Assembly: GCA_028293545.1 (NCBI GenBank)
Contig: JAQGOP010000007.1
Location: 1 to 64,000, forward strand
Length of the DNA stretch: 64,000 bases
Origin: Verrucomicrobiota bacterium
GTDB taxonomy: Bacteria > Verrucomicrobiota > Verrucomicrobiia > Opitutales > Opitutaceae
Direction of reading: 5' to 3'
Part shown: one piece after another, positions 41,887-51,207 of the stretch
Position numbering within the stretch: position 1 is the first letter of the stretch
How the letters are laid out: the number at the start of each line of letters is the position of its first letter
Made by a program: the position numbers and the translations under genes
The notes under the pieces: generated by a model
Databases searched by the model: none
Told to the model about the DNA's origin: nothing
The model's input: only the letters and a program-made list of their open reading frames with translations

Positions 41887-42978
41887 GTGGCCCTTTCTTT
41901 TAAACGCGCTTCCCTGGTTGCCCAAGTTGCGGATGCCATCCGGGCCGAGATTCGGAACGGGACCTGGCGAGAGTGGATCCCGAGCGAACGGGAATTGAGC
42001 CGGTCGTTGCATGTCAGCCGGAACACCTGCCGATTTGCGCTGCACACTTTATCCCGCGACGGGTTGATCGAACCCCTGCAAGGCCGCGGCAACCGCGTGA
42101 AGCGCACGGTGCGAGGCGCGGCCAGCACAGTCGCGCGCCGCGCGAATTCCGTCGGCGTGATTGTCCCCGAGGTTCTCGGCAAACTGCGCCCGCGCAACTC
42201 GCTCGTCATCGAGGAACTGCAGGCCGAGCTCTATGACATGCAGGTCCGCCTGCAATTACACTCCAGCTCGGCCTACTACGCCAAGAACCCGCGGCGAGCG
42301 CTCGAGAAATTGGTGGAAAAAAACCGGCACGACTGCTGGGTCCTGATCCTGACGCACCGGCCGCTGCAACATTGGTTCATGCAGCAGGAAATCCCCTGCG
42401 TGGTGTCGGGATCGATTTACCCGGATATCGTCCTGCCGTCGATGGACTACGATTTCCGCGCGGTCTGCCGCCACGCCGTGGGCAAGCTCCTGGCGCTCGG
42501 CCACCGCCGCCTGGTCTTCATCAACCGCCAGTCCCGCGCGGCGGGAGACTTGGAAAGCGAGACGGGTTTCTACGAAGCCATCAAGGGCACTTCGTACCAG
42601 GGCGTGGAAGGCCGCGTCGTGTACCACAACGACGATCGCGAGAGCATTCCCCCGCTCATCAAGCAGCTCTTCAAATCCTCGGCCCGCCCGCCCACCGGTT
42701 TGATCGTGGCCAATTCGTTCTGTTATCTTTCCGTCGTGAGCAGCCTCGCGCGCCTGGGATTGCGGGTGCCGGAGGACGTGAGCCTGATCTCGCGCGACGA
42801 CGACCCCTTTCTCAATTACATCGACCCGGACCCTGCCCGCTATGTCGACGACGTGAACAACCTGGCCCACAAGCTGATGTCCCTGATCCGGTCCGTGCTC
42901 GACGGCGGAGCGGCCAAGCGCGATGCGGTTCGGATCGTTCCCCATTTTTCCGTGGGGAAGTCGACCCGCAAAATTTAG
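41887..42978 (+). CDS. GntR-type DNA-binding domain with LacI-type sensor, transcription regulator
   Basis: The 363-residue protein starts at GTG 41887. Residues 8-75 are a GntR winged helix (VAQVADAIRAEIRNGTWREWIPSERELSRSLHVSRNTCRFALHTLSRDGLIEP). From about 90 it has a periplasmic-binding-protein-like sensor as in LacI/PurR (NSVGVIVPEV, GKLLALGHRRLVFI, PPTGLIVAN, LGLRVPEDVSLISRDDD, and a YVDDVNNLAHKL segment). This swap of head domains is known, as in AraR-like regulators. It lies upstream of the alpha-galactosidase on the same strand, 153 bp away, and downstream of the GH2 unit. It likely represses these genes until a sugar binds. Confidence 0.85.
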   Translation: MALSFKRASLVAQVADAIRAEIRNGTWREWIPSERELSRSLHVSRNTCRFALHTLSRDGLIEPLQGRGNRVKRTVRGAASTVARRANSVGVIVPEVLGKLRPRNSLVIEELQAELYDMQVRLQLHSSSAYYAKNPRRALEKLVEKNRHDCWVLILTHRPLQHWFMQQEIPCVVSGSIYPDIVLPSMDYDFRAVCRHAVGKLLALGHRRLVFINRQSRAAGDLESETGFYEAIKGTSYQGVEGRVVYHNDDRESIPPLIKQLFKSSARPPTGLIVANSFCYLSVVSSLARLGLRVPEDVSLISRDDDPFLNYIDPDPARYVDDVNNLAHKLMSLIRSVLDGGAAKRDAVRIVPHFSVGKSTRKI

Positions 42979-43131
42979 CGGGTCGGAAACCGGTCGCGGT
43001 GCCCGCATCCGGTGGGCGGTAAATAGAACCAGCAGCCTCCCCTTGAGCGCGGCGCCGTGGCGGCTTTGCTTCAAGAACCGGCTGCCTTCCCGGTGTGTTC
43101 ATTGTTTCGCGACTCGAGCCCCTCTACCCCC

Positions 43132-45195
43132 ATGAAGTCTTTCTACCCCCTGACAGTCCTGCGCGGTGTTTCCGTCATCCTGTTTTTGCTGGCCGGCGCT
43201 GCCGGGATCGCAAGGGCTGCCGACCAAGCCGGCGTCCGGCCGGATCCTTTTGGCGCGAGCAAGGCCTGGAGCCAGCTAGCTTTCGATCCCGCGGGCGCAC
43301 CACCGGTGTCGTTTATTTATGGCGGAGTGCCGTCGACGAAATTCCTCCCGCAATGGCGGCGGACGCAGGGCGAGGCGAAGGCACTCACGGACGGACGCAC
43401 GCAGCGCACGTTGACGTGGACGGATGCAGCGACGGGCCTCGAGCTCCGTATCGTTGTGGTGGAGTACAGCGATTTTCCCGCGGTCGAGTGGACGGGATAT
43501 TTGAAGAACACCGGCCAGGCCGCGACGCCGCTCATCGAGCATTTGAAGGCCGTCGACACGGAATTCACGGGTGCCGGGGAGGGGACGAAGTTGCGCACGA
43601 TCCGAGGCGACGACTATTCGGCTGCAAGCTATGCCCCGATGGAATTTCCGCTCAACGCCTCGCCGAGGATTTTCCAGCCCGTGGGCGGGCGACCGACGGA
43701 CACCGGATGGCCGTACTATAACATCGATCACGGCACCGACGGCGCGCTCCTGGCCCTCGGGTGGCCCGGGCAATGGCAGGCGGAATTTGCCAGGGACCAC
43801 GGCGGCGTCCACGCCACCGGCGGGCAGCAGACCGTGCACCTGAGCTTGCGACCGGGAGAAGAAATTCGGACCCCGCTCGTCGCCTTGCTCTTCTGGAAAG
43901 GCGCCGACTGGATCGAGGGACAAAACGCGTGGCGCAAATGGTTCCTGGCCCACAACACTCCGCGACAGAACGGCCGGCTCCCACCTACCGCGAACATGAT
44001 TTGCCTGCCTGGGCTGAAGTCGGTGGCGGCGACCGAGCTCGAGGGCTTGAGGACCTACCTCCGCCACGGCATGCGGCCCGACTTCCACTGGATCGATGCG
44101 GGATGGTACGAAATGGACAAGAGCTGGTTCGCGGCGAAAGGCATCGGCACGTGGCGTCCGGATCCGATCCGCTTTCCGCACGGCATCCGCGAGGTATCCG
44201 ACGAAGTCCACAGCGAGGGCATGAAATTTGTCCTCTGGTTTGAGCCCGAACGCGTTTACCGGGGAAGCGAGTTGTGGGAAGAACACCCGGACTGGCTCCT
44301 GAAATGGGACGGCGCGGAAAAGAAAGACCTGCGCTTATTGAACCTCGGCAACGCCGCCGCCCGGGAATGGATCACGCGCCGGGTCACCGAGCTCATCACG
44401 CGCGAGGGCGTCGATATCTATCGGCAGGATTTCAACATCGAGCCGCTGGGCGCCTGGGCCGCGAACGACGCGCCCGATCGCCAAGGCATGACCGAAAATC
44501 TGCATGTGCAAGGCTACCTGGCCTTCTGGGATACGTTATTGAACGATCATCCCGGGATGATGATCGATTCCTGCGCGAGCGGCGGCCGGCGGAACGACCT
44601 CGAAACCATGCGCCGCAGCGTGCCGTTGTTGAGGAGCGACTACCAGGGCCCCGGCTTGCCGGCGGGTGCGGAATATAAGATGGGCATCGATGTTTTCGAC
44701 GGCAACCAAGGCCACACTTACGGGTTGAGCTTGTGGCTGCCCTATTTCGGCACAGGCGAATACGCCGATGACGTCTATTCGGCGCGCAGTCACCTCTGCC
44801 CGTGGATGGGTTTGGGCGTGCATCTCGACGACCCGGATTGGGCCGCGCTCCGGCGCCAGGTTTCCGACCATCGCAGCGTCGCCGATCTTTTCTCCGGGGA
44901 CTACTATCCGCTGACGCCCTATACGAGCAGCGACGCCGATTGGATCGCTTGGCAGTTCGTCCGGACCCGCCAGGGCGATGGGATGGTCCAGGCCTTTCGC
45001 CGCGAGAAAAATCCAGTCACCGTTTCCACGCTGAAACTGCGCGGCCTGAAGAACGATGCGCGTTATGAATTCCGCGACCTCGATTCCGGCAAGACCACCG
45101 TCCATGGCGGGCGGGAGTTGATGACCGAAGGTTTGACGGTGAAAGCCGCGTCGCCCCGCACAGCGCTGATTTTTGTGTTCACCGAAGTGAAATGA
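43132..45195 (+). CDS. GH36 alpha-galactosidase, exported
   Basis: From ATG 43132 the product is 687 residues with a signal peptide (LRGVSVILFLLAGAAGIARAA). It has the N-terminal beta-supersandwich of GH36 (about 30-270) and the TIM barrel with FHWIDAGWYEMDKSWF, KFVLWFEPERV, the nucleophile D433 in YRQDFN, and DSCASGGRRNDLETMRR...RSDYQGP, in which D503 is the probable acid/base. A C-terminal sandwich ends the protein. GH36 enzymes release galactose from raffinose-type sugars or galactomannan side chains. The signal peptide puts it in the periplasm or outside. It is preceded by the GntR/LacI-type regulator. Confidence 0.92.
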   Translation: MKSFYPLTVLRGVSVILFLLAGAAGIARAADQAGVRPDPFGASKAWSQLAFDPAGAPPVSFIYGGVPSTKFLPQWRRTQGEAKALTDGRTQRTLTWTDAATGLELRIVVVEYSDFPAVEWTGYLKNTGQAATPLIEHLKAVDTEFTGAGEGTKLRTIRGDDYSAASYAPMEFPLNASPRIFQPVGGRPTDTGWPYYNIDHGTDGALLALGWPGQWQAEFARDHGGVHATGGQQTVHLSLRPGEEIRTPLVALLFWKGADWIEGQNAWRKWFLAHNTPRQNGRLPPTANMICLPGLKSVAATELEGLRTYLRHGMRPDFHWIDAGWYEMDKSWFAAKGIGTWRPDPIRFPHGIREVSDEVHSEGMKFVLWFEPERVYRGSELWEEHPDWLLKWDGAEKKDLRLLNLGNAAAREWITRRVTELITREGVDIYRQDFNIEPLGAWAANDAPDRQGMTENLHVQGYLAFWDTLLNDHPGMMIDSCASGGRRNDLETMRRSVPLLRSDYQGPGLPAGAEYKMGIDVFDGNQGHTYGLSLWLPYFGTGEYADDVYSARSHLCPWMGLGVHLDDPDWAALRRQVSDHRSVADLFSGDYYPLTPYTSSDADWIAWQFVRTRQGDGMVQAFRREKNPVTVSTLKLRGLKNDARYEFRDLDSGKTTVHGGRELMTEGLTVKAASPRTALIFVFTEVK

Positions 45196-45321
45196 CCGGC
45201 GTCCGCCGCGCGGCTTGAAAAAAGAACCACCGGGTTTGACTCGTCCCCGCGGGCGGAAGCGTCAATTCCTGCGGTGTCGGTTTTTACCCCGTTTCGACCG
45301 TTAACCCCTCACGACCTCTTC

Positions 45322-46107
45322 ATGAAGATTGATTTGAATGGCAAAGTTGCCCTGGTCACCGGCGGCGCCATGGGCATCGGCCGGAAGATTGCCGAACTGC
45401 TGGCTGAAAATGGCGCGAAGGTCGTCGTCGCCGATATCAACGAGGCCGCCGCCCGGGAAACCTCCGCTTCCATCCCCGGCTCAAAGGCGCTCCGGATGGA
45501 TGTGGCTTCAGCCGACGAAGTCGCTGCCGCCGTCGACTCAATCGTGCGCGACTGGGGTCGCATCGACATCCTCGTCAACAACGCCGGGATCAACACCGGC
45601 AAGAATCGCGTCACGATCGACCAGTTTTCCGTCGAGGAATGGGATCGGATCATGTCCGTCGACCTGCGCGGCCTGTTCCTCGTGAGCCGGTCCGTTGCCG
45701 CCGTGATGCTTCGCCAGTCGAGCGGTCGCATCATCAATATTTCCTCGGTCCTGGGCGTGGTGCCCGCGCGGCTGCAATGCGCCTACACGACGGCGAAAGC
45801 GGGGGTCGCGCATCTCACGCGGACGATGGCGATCGAACTCGGCGATCGTGGGATCCTGACGAACGCGATTGCCCCCGGTTCGGTCGTCACCGCCGGCACC
45901 AAGGCCCTGTTCTATGCCAAGGATGCGTTCCAAGCGGAGAAGGCCAAGCGCATGCTGGCCCATATTCCCCTCGGCCGCGCCGGCGAGGTGGAGGAGATCG
46001 CGAACGCGGTCCTCTTCTTCGCCGCGCCGGAAAGCAGTTATATCAACGGCCAAGTCCTGTGCGTCGATGGCGGCTGGGCGGCCGGCGGTTTCCTGCGCGA
46101 TTTTTGA
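45322..46107 (+). CDS. SDR-family oxidoreductase 1
   Basis: From ATG 45322 the product has 261 residues of the classical short-chain dehydrogenase type: cofactor motif TGGAMGIG, DxNEAAA after the second strand (aspartate suggests NAD preference), NNAGI, and the catalytic Ser in INISSVLG with Y-T-T-A-K. The C-terminus (YINGQVLCVDGGW) is typical. Its job in this cluster is likely oxidation of a sugar or sugar acid. It is followed after 23 bp by a hydroxyacid dehydrogenase and then a GPH transporter, which form one rightward operon. Confidence 0.9.
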   Translation: MKIDLNGKVALVTGGAMGIGRKIAELLAENGAKVVVADINEAAARETSASIPGSKALRMDVASADEVAAAVDSIVRDWGRIDILVNNAGINTGKNRVTIDQFSVEEWDRIMSVDLRGLFLVSRSVAAVMLRQSSGRIINISSVLGVVPARLQCAYTTAKAGVAHLTRTMAIELGDRGILTNAIAPGSVVTAGTKALFYAKDAFQAEKAKRMLAHIPLGRAGEVEEIANAVLFFAAPESSYINGQVLCVDGGWAAGGFLRDF

Positions 46108-46130
46108 TCACCCCACTCGTTTGATTTTTT

Positions 46131-47093
46131 ATGCCCTACAAGATCGTCGTCACCGACTACAGTTTCCCCGACCTCAGCATTGAGCAGGAAATCCTGGCTC
46201 CCTTTGATGTGACCTGGGAGACCGCACAATGCCGCACGATCGAGGAAGTAACGGCCCTCACGCGCGACGCGACGGTCATCATCGCCCAGTTTGCCCCCGT
46301 GCGGGCGGCGACGATTTCCACCCTGAAGAATACCCGCGCGATCATCCGCTACGGGATCGGGGTGGACAACGTCGACCTCGCCGCTGCGGCCGCGCAGAAA
46401 ATTCCGGTCTGCAACGTGCCCGATTACTGCCTGGACGAAGTGGCCGAGCACACGCTCGCGTTTGTCCTGGCCCTTACGCGCCAGGTTGTGGCCAACGCCG
46501 TGGTCATCAGCGGTGGCGAATGGAAATCAGCCGTCCCGATCGAAGGCTACCGCTGCCTGAAGGACATGACCGTGGGCGTGGTGGGATTTGGCCGGATCGG
46601 ACGCGGAGTCATCCAGCGCCTCATCCCGTTCGGCTGCCGGGTCGTCGTTTTTGACCCGATGGTCCCGGCCTCGGCGGTGGAAGCGATGGGCGCAAAGCAG
46701 ATGGGCTTGGAGGATCTTTTGGCGCGGAGCGACCTCGTCACGCTGCATTGCCCGAGCCTGCCATCGACAAAGGGCATGATCAACCAGGCCGCGTTGCAGC
46801 GGATGAAGCGCGGGTCGTTGCTGGTGAATGCATCGCGCGGGGATCTCATTGTGACCGATGACTTGGTTGCGGCGCTCCGATCGGGCCAGATCGCGGGGGC
46901 GGCGCTCGATGTGACCAGCCCGGAGCCTTTGCCGAAGGAAAGCCCGCTGAGGACGATGCCGCAGGTGATCATCAGCCCGCACGTCGCCTCGGCGACGCCA
47001 CAGGCCGGTCGTCGTTTGCGGGAATCCGTGGCGAACCTCGCGGTTTTGGCGGTGCAGGGAAAACCGCTCAAGAACGTGGTCAACGGCGTATGA
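46131..47093 (+). CDS. D-isomer-specific 2-hydroxyacid dehydrogenase
   Basis: The 320-residue enzyme has a split catalytic domain around a Rossmann domain (VGVVGFGRIGRGVIQRL). Catalytic features are the arginine in VNASRGDLI, the glutamate region DVTSPEPLP and the histidine in ISPHVASATPQA. It is the length of C-terminal-binding-protein/phosphoglycerate dehydrogenase-like members without regulatory domains. It reduces 2-oxo acids or oxidises D-2-hydroxy acids with NAD(H). Here it sits in an operon with an SDR and a transporter, so a sugar-acid role is more likely than serine synthesis. The exact substrate is unknown. Confidence 0.9.
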   Translation: MPYKIVVTDYSFPDLSIEQEILAPFDVTWETAQCRTIEEVTALTRDATVIIAQFAPVRAATISTLKNTRAIIRYGIGVDNVDLAAAAAQKIPVCNVPDYCLDEVAEHTLAFVLALTRQVVANAVVISGGEWKSAVPIEGYRCLKDMTVGVVGFGRIGRGVIQRLIPFGCRVVVFDPMVPASAVEAMGAKQMGLEDLLARSDLVTLHCPSLPSTKGMINQAALQRMKRGSLLVNASRGDLIVTDDLVAALRSGQIAGAALDVTSPEPLPKESPLRTMPQVIISPHVASATPQAGRRLRESVANLAVLAVQGKPLKNVVNGV

Positions 47094-47130
47094 GGCACTC
47101 GGGCCAGCCCGGACGGATGGCCTTAACGGC

Positions 47131-48582
47131 ATGATTTCCGCACCTCGCGCGCCTGCCGGGAAACTGCCGTTCCGGCAGTCTTTCGGTTACGGCGTGGGGG
47201 CGATGGCCCATCAGGTTTTCGACAGCGGGATCGGGTACCTGGCCTTTTATGTCTTCAACATCGCGCTGGGGGTCAGCCCGGTGATGGTGGGCCTGGCCCA
47301 GTCGCTTTCACGCGGGGTTGATTTGTTCACCGATCCACTGGCCGGCTATCTCGCCGATTCACCGCGCTGGCGGTCGTCGCGACGGACCATGATCGTCATC
47401 GGCTCGTTGGTGGGAGGAATCTTTTTCTCGCTGGTCTGGCTGTTCCCGGCCGGGCTTTCCCCGACGGGATATTTCTTTTGGCTGCTCGGCTGTTTTTCCA
47501 TCACCTCGGCCGGATGGTCATTCTGCTCGGTGCCACGCCAGGCGATCGGCATCGAAATGACTTCCGCGCCCAACGAGCGCGCGATGCTCAACGCCCTGGC
47601 TTCCTTCATGGGCATGGTCTGCAACCTCGGCATGGTCTGGGCCTACGCGGCGACGCAGCTTCCGATATTCGGGGGAACCGTGAACGGCGCGCGTTGGGTG
47701 GGTGGCGCGATGGGCGCTGCGATCATCGTCTTCGGAATCATTTCGGCCGTCTTCTGCAAAACCAAGGAACTCACGCCGACTGAAATCGCGCGGGCAAAAC
47801 CCTCCACCAGCGGCATCGGGAATTTCACGGCGGGAATTCGGCGCGTGTCCAAGTGCCGCCCCTTCCTATTCCTGGCGCTTGCGGTGATGCTCGTGATCGT
47901 CGGGCTCATCAGCACGTCCTACGGCGTGACGCCCTGCATCGCGATTTACTACATCTGCGGCGGGAGCCAGTCCAAGGCCGCGATCATCATGGGTGGAGGC
48001 AGCACGCTTTGGATCACGTCCGGACTGCTGTTCACCCCGGTGATCCTCTGGCTGGCGCGCCGGTTCGGCAAAAGGGACGTGTTGATTTTTTTCCTGCTGC
48101 TCGGGCTCGCGGGCGATGTCGCCAAATGGATCTGTTATAACCCGTCCTTCCCGTGGCTGTTTATCATCCCCAAGGCCGCTTTCGGCGCGGCCATTGCCGC
48201 GGTCGCGGCCTTGGCGCCCTCGATGACGGCGGATGCCTGCGATGTGGAGGAAACGCTGACCGGCGCGTGCGATAGCGGGATGTTCTCCGCTTTCTACAAC
48301 TGGACTCTCAAACTTGGGATCAGCCTGGGGATTGCGCTGACTGGCCTGCTCCTGAACAGCACGGGTTTCCTGGTGGCCAACGGCGCCAACCAAAGCACCC
48401 AAACCCTGCTCAACCTGCGGCTGATGGATATCGCCGTGCCGGCGGTGACCATTGCAGGAGCGGTGGTTTTCCTGATGAAATATTCGATCAACAACTCGAA
48501 GATGGAATCCGTTCGAATCGAACTGGAGCAACGCCGCATGGCGGATACCGGAAACCCGAAAGTTTATTCCAGCGCGAAGTGA
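47131..48582 (+). CDS. GPH-family (MelB-like) glycoside/uronide symporter
   Basis: The 483-residue membrane protein has about 12 helices. The start (FRQSFGYGVGAMAHQVFDSGIGYLAFYV) and the DPLAGYLADSPRWRSSRRT loop are signatures of the glycoside-pentoside-hexuronide symporters. It also has the 'RQAIGIEMTSAPNERAMLN' block. It imports a glycoside or sugar acid with a cation. As third gene of the operon starting at 45322, it is the likely entry port for the substrate of the SDR and hydroxyacid dehydrogenase. It is convergent with the lactonase-like gene, with 64 bp between stops. Confidence 0.9.
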   Translation: MISAPRAPAGKLPFRQSFGYGVGAMAHQVFDSGIGYLAFYVFNIALGVSPVMVGLAQSLSRGVDLFTDPLAGYLADSPRWRSSRRTMIVIGSLVGGIFFSLVWLFPAGLSPTGYFFWLLGCFSITSAGWSFCSVPRQAIGIEMTSAPNERAMLNALASFMGMVCNLGMVWAYAATQLPIFGGTVNGARWVGGAMGAAIIVFGIISAVFCKTKELTPTEIARAKPSTSGIGNFTAGIRRVSKCRPFLFLALAVMLVIVGLISTSYGVTPCIAIYYICGGSQSKAAIIMGGGSTLWITSGLLFTPVILWLARRFGKRDVLIFFLLLGLAGDVAKWICYNPSFPWLFIIPKAAFGAAIAAVAALAPSMTADACDVEETLTGACDSGMFSAFYNWTLKLGISLGIALTGLLLNSTGFLVANGANQSTQTLLNLRLMDIAVPAVTIAGAVVFLMKYSINNSKMESVRIELEQRRMADTGNPKVYSSAK

Positions 48583-48620
48583 GGGAGTAGGACCGCTGAC
48601 GCGAACACCTCGCTTCGCGG

Positions 48621-48635
48621 GGAATAAATTATTCC
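48621..48635. other. Short AT palindrome between convergent genes
   Basis: GGAATAAATTATTCC is a perfect dyad around a central A, lying in the 64 bp between two stop codons. It is too AT-rich for a strong terminator and no T-run follows. Function unclear. Confidence 0.35.
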
Positions 48636-48646
48636 TGCGGCTGACA

Positions 48647-49525
48647 TTATCGTTTCGGTTTCTCCGAAACGGTTTCCGGCATCAGCGGTTGCAATCGTGT
48701 CCTGCGACGTGGGTCCTTTCGGAAGAGGCGCATCTTCCCGTACTCGACGGGACAGAACATATCCGCGATTCCCTCGAGCACCAGGTTGGTCCGGAAAAGG
48801 CGGTCGGGAAGGGAGTTGTCGGGAAAGAGATCGTGGTGGCATGGCACCACCCACCGCGGCCCGATTGCCTTGGCGAGCCGGGCGGCTTCGCGTGGGGAAA
48901 GGTTTCGGAACGCGGGGTTGATCACGCTGACCATCACGTCCGGTTGAAATGGAGCCACGCTGAGGCTCAGGATTTCGTTGTAGTCGGTGTCGCCGGTGAA
49001 GTAAATCCGCGGCCCGCCGCGCACCTCGACCAGGTAGCCGATGTGGGTGAGATCGTCTCCGCCGAACGGAATCGCGAACGTGGCGCGGAGGGTGAAGTCG
49101 CCGATCCGATGGGCGCGATTCGGCCACATCAAGGTGATGCGCCCCGCATCGGCGCCCAAATTCACGAGGCGAGCTGCGGCTTCGTGGGGCGCAACCAATG
49201 CCCCGGCGCCGCCGGCGCGCAAATAGGGCACCACCGTCTCGGGATCGACGTGGTCCTGGTGACTATGGGTGAAGAGGATTCCGTCGAACCCGACGAGCTC
49301 TTGCGGCCGCAACGCCGTTGGCAGCATGCGGCGCAGATTGAGGCCGGCGGCCTTGCCCACCGCCTCGCACGAATTGCTCAGGTACGGGTCGAGCGCGAGG
49401 CAGCAACCTTGCGGGCTCTTCAACACGAAGCCGGCTTGCCCCAGCCAGCCCAAGGCCACGGATCCCGAAGGAACCCGCAATGCGGCAAGGGAACGGCTGA
49501 GTTTTGTGGGGAAAGTTTTTTTCAC
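48647..49525 (-). CDS. UlaG-like metallo-beta-lactamase-fold hydrolase
   Basis: The 292-residue protein (GTG start at 49525) has the metal motif THSHQDHVD (H87, H89, D91, H92), GDTDYNE for the bridging aspartate, and a later VVPCHHD histidine. The opening GWLGQAGFVLKS and the layout match the L-ascorbate-6-phosphate lactonase UlaG group. It likely opens a sugar lactone or sugar-phosphate ring in the cytoplasm. It is the last gene of the leftward operon with E1, E2 and the FAH-family hydrolase, 28 bp after the latter, and so probably acts before it in a sugar-acid route. Confidence 0.85.
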   Translation of the reverse strand: MKKTFPTKLSRSLAALRVPSGSVALGWLGQAGFVLKSPQGCCLALDPYLSNSCEAVGKAAGLNLRRMLPTALRPQELVGFDGILFTHSHQDHVDPETVVPYLRAGGAGALVAPHEAAARLVNLGADAGRITLMWPNRAHRIGDFTLRATFAIPFGGDDLTHIGYLVEVRGGPRIYFTGDTDYNEILSLSVAPFQPDVMVSVINPAFRNLSPREAARLAKAIGPRWVVPCHHDLFPDNSLPDRLFRTNLVLEGIADMFCPVEYGKMRLFRKDPRRRTRLQPLMPETVSEKPKR

Positions 49526-49553
49526 AAAAACCCTTGGGCCGCATTTTTCCCGC

Positions 49554-50363
49554 TCAGGCCGATTCGCCTTGGACCGGGTTGGTCAGCGAACCGATTTTTT
49601 CGATTTCCACCGTGACGACGTCGCCGACCTTGAGGAACACCGGTGGTTTCCGCGCGACACCGACTCCTTGCGGGGTGCCCGTGAGGATCACGGTGCCGGG
49701 AAGCAGCGTGGTGCTGCTGCTCAGGAACTCGATCAGCGCGGGCACGTTGAAAATCATGTCCGAGGTGTTGGAATCCTGCATGGTCGCTCCGTTCAGCAGG
49801 GTGCGGATGCGCAGGGTGTTCGGATCCGGGATCTCGTCCGCAGTGACGAGGCACGGGCCCAGCGGCGCGAAGGTGTCGAACGTCTTGCCGCGGCACCATT
49901 GGCTGCCGCCCCATTTTCCCTGCCAGTCGCGCGCGCTGATGTCGTTCGCGCACGCATAGCCCAGCACGTGCTCGAGGGCGTTCGCGCGCGTGGCGTTCTT
50001 GCACGTTTTCCCGATCACTACCGCGAGCTCACATTCGAAATCCACCTCGGTGCTCTTGAGGAAACGCGAGGGAATGATGACGGGCTGCCCGGGATGCTGG
50101 ACCGCGCCGGGACTCTTGAAAAATAGCACCGGGTTTTCCGGGATCGGCGATCCCGTTTCGATGGCGTGCTGCCGATAGTTCAGCCCGATGCACAGGAAAA
50201 CCGTGGGGACGAGCGGGGCGAGCAGCTGCTTGATGTCGGCCGGGACCTGGGTCGCCTCCCGCGCGGAAAAGAGGTTTCCCCGCATTTCCATCGTGCGGCC
50301 ATCGGCCTGCTGCACGCCGTGTTTGATCGTTCCGGAAGAATCGAGATATCGGATGATTTTCAT
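49554..50363 (-). CDS. Fumarylacetoacetate hydrolase-family enzyme
   Basis: From ATG 50363 the product has 269 residues. Metal ligands are in STEVDFECELAVVIGK (E and E), and the DISARDWQGKWGGSQW and FLCIGLNYRQHA segments are typical of the family. LTGTPQGVG is near the end. Family members hydrolyse 2,4-dioxo acids (acylpyruvases, 2,4-diketo-3-deoxy-L-fuconate hydrolase) or act as 2-keto-3-deoxy-pentonate dehydratases. Product pyruvate would suit the E1/E2 dehydrogenase 10 bp upstream in the same operon. The in-frame extension to 50450 is rejected because it overlaps the E2 gene. Confidence 0.9.
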   Translation of the reverse strand: MKIIRYLDSSGTIKHGVQQADGRTMEMRGNLFSAREATQVPADIKQLLAPLVPTVFLCIGLNYRQHAIETGSPIPENPVLFFKSPGAVQHPGQPVIIPSRFLKSTEVDFECELAVVIGKTCKNATRANALEHVLGYACANDISARDWQGKWGGSQWCRGKTFDTFAPLGPCLVTADEIPDPNTLRIRTLLNGATMQDSNTSDMIFNVPALIEFLSSSTTLLPGTVILTGTPQGVGVARKPPVFLKVGDVVTVEIEKIGSLTNPVQGESA

Positions 50364-50373
50364 GAAAAAGGAA

Positions 50374-51198
50374 TCAGTGGCGGATGAATTCCGCCGGGCG
50401 GAGCAGGATCGCCTGCAGCCGCGCCAGGAACTGCGCCGCACCTTTCCCATCGATGATGCGATGGTCGCAGCTGAGCGTCAGGGTCAGCGCTTTCCCCACG
50501 GCCAGTTTCCCGGATTGGACCACCGCGGCGTCGCGCAACGCCCCGACGGCGAGGATTGCCGCCTCCGGTGGATTGATGATCGCGCTGAACTCATCGGCGC
50601 CGAACATCCCAAGGTTACTGACGCTGAAAACCGTGGGGCACGCCGTTTGGGGCCGGCGTTCGCGTGCCAGCGCAACGACCCGCCGAGTCTCCAGCGCCAG
50701 GGCGCGCAGCCCCAGCTGGTCGGCCTTGGCGATCGGTGCGACGACCACGCCTTCGTCGAGGCCGACGGCCAGCCCGATGTTCGCATCGGGGAGCTCCACG
50801 AGGACGTCGTCCTCGAGCCGGCAGCGGAAATCGGCGAACTCGCTCGCGGCCATGGCCGACGCCTGCACGATGATGTCATTGAGGCTGCACGGAAAGAGCG
50901 CCTTGCACGTGATGTAGAACTCCGCGAGCGCACCGGCGTCGATCGTCTGGCGAATATAGAAATGCGGAATGGTTTGCTTCGACTGCAGCAGCCGCCGTGC
51001 GATCGTGCGGCGCATCGCGCTCAGCGGGCGGGTCCGGCCGTGGGTCCGCGCGGGAGTTTTGACGGCGGCAGCGACATCCGCCGCCACAATCCGGCCATTG
51101 GGTCCTGATCCGCGCAGGGTGACAGCGTCGATGCCGGCGGCGCGGAGCGCCCGCCGGGCCCGTGGCGTCATTGGGCCGGCCATGGTGGAGGTGGACAT
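50374..51198 (-). CDS. 2-oxoacid dehydrogenase E2 acyltransferase lacking a lipoyl domain
   Basis: The 274-residue protein begins with a peripheral-subunit-binding domain (about 10-48, TPRARRALRAAGIDA ... GPNGRIVAADV). The CoA-dependent acyltransferase core follows (from about 57, SAMRRTIARRLLQSKQTIPHFY), ending with the catalytic histidine H246 and D250 in SCDHRIIDGKGA. Usual E2 proteins have one to three N-terminal lipoyl domains; none is present, and the start is a clean ATG 9 bp after the E1 gene stop. The lipoyl domain is instead at the end of E1. The two must therefore work as a pair: E1 supplies the swinging arm and E2 transfers the acyl group to CoA. Confidence 0.92.
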   Translation of the reverse strand: MSTSTMAGPMTPRARRALRAAGIDAVTLRGSGPNGRIVAADVAAAVKTPARTHGRTRPLSAMRRTIARRLLQSKQTIPHFYIRQTIDAGALAEFYITCKALFPCSLNDIIVQASAMAASEFADFRCRLEDDVLVELPDANIGLAVGLDEGVVVAPIAKADQLGLRALALETRRVVALARERRPQTACPTVFSVSNLGMFGADEFSAIINPPEAAILAVGALRDAAVVQSGKLAVGKALTLTLSCDHRIIDGKGAAQFLARLQAILLRPAEFIRH

Positions 51199-51207
51199 CG
51201 CCGGCGG

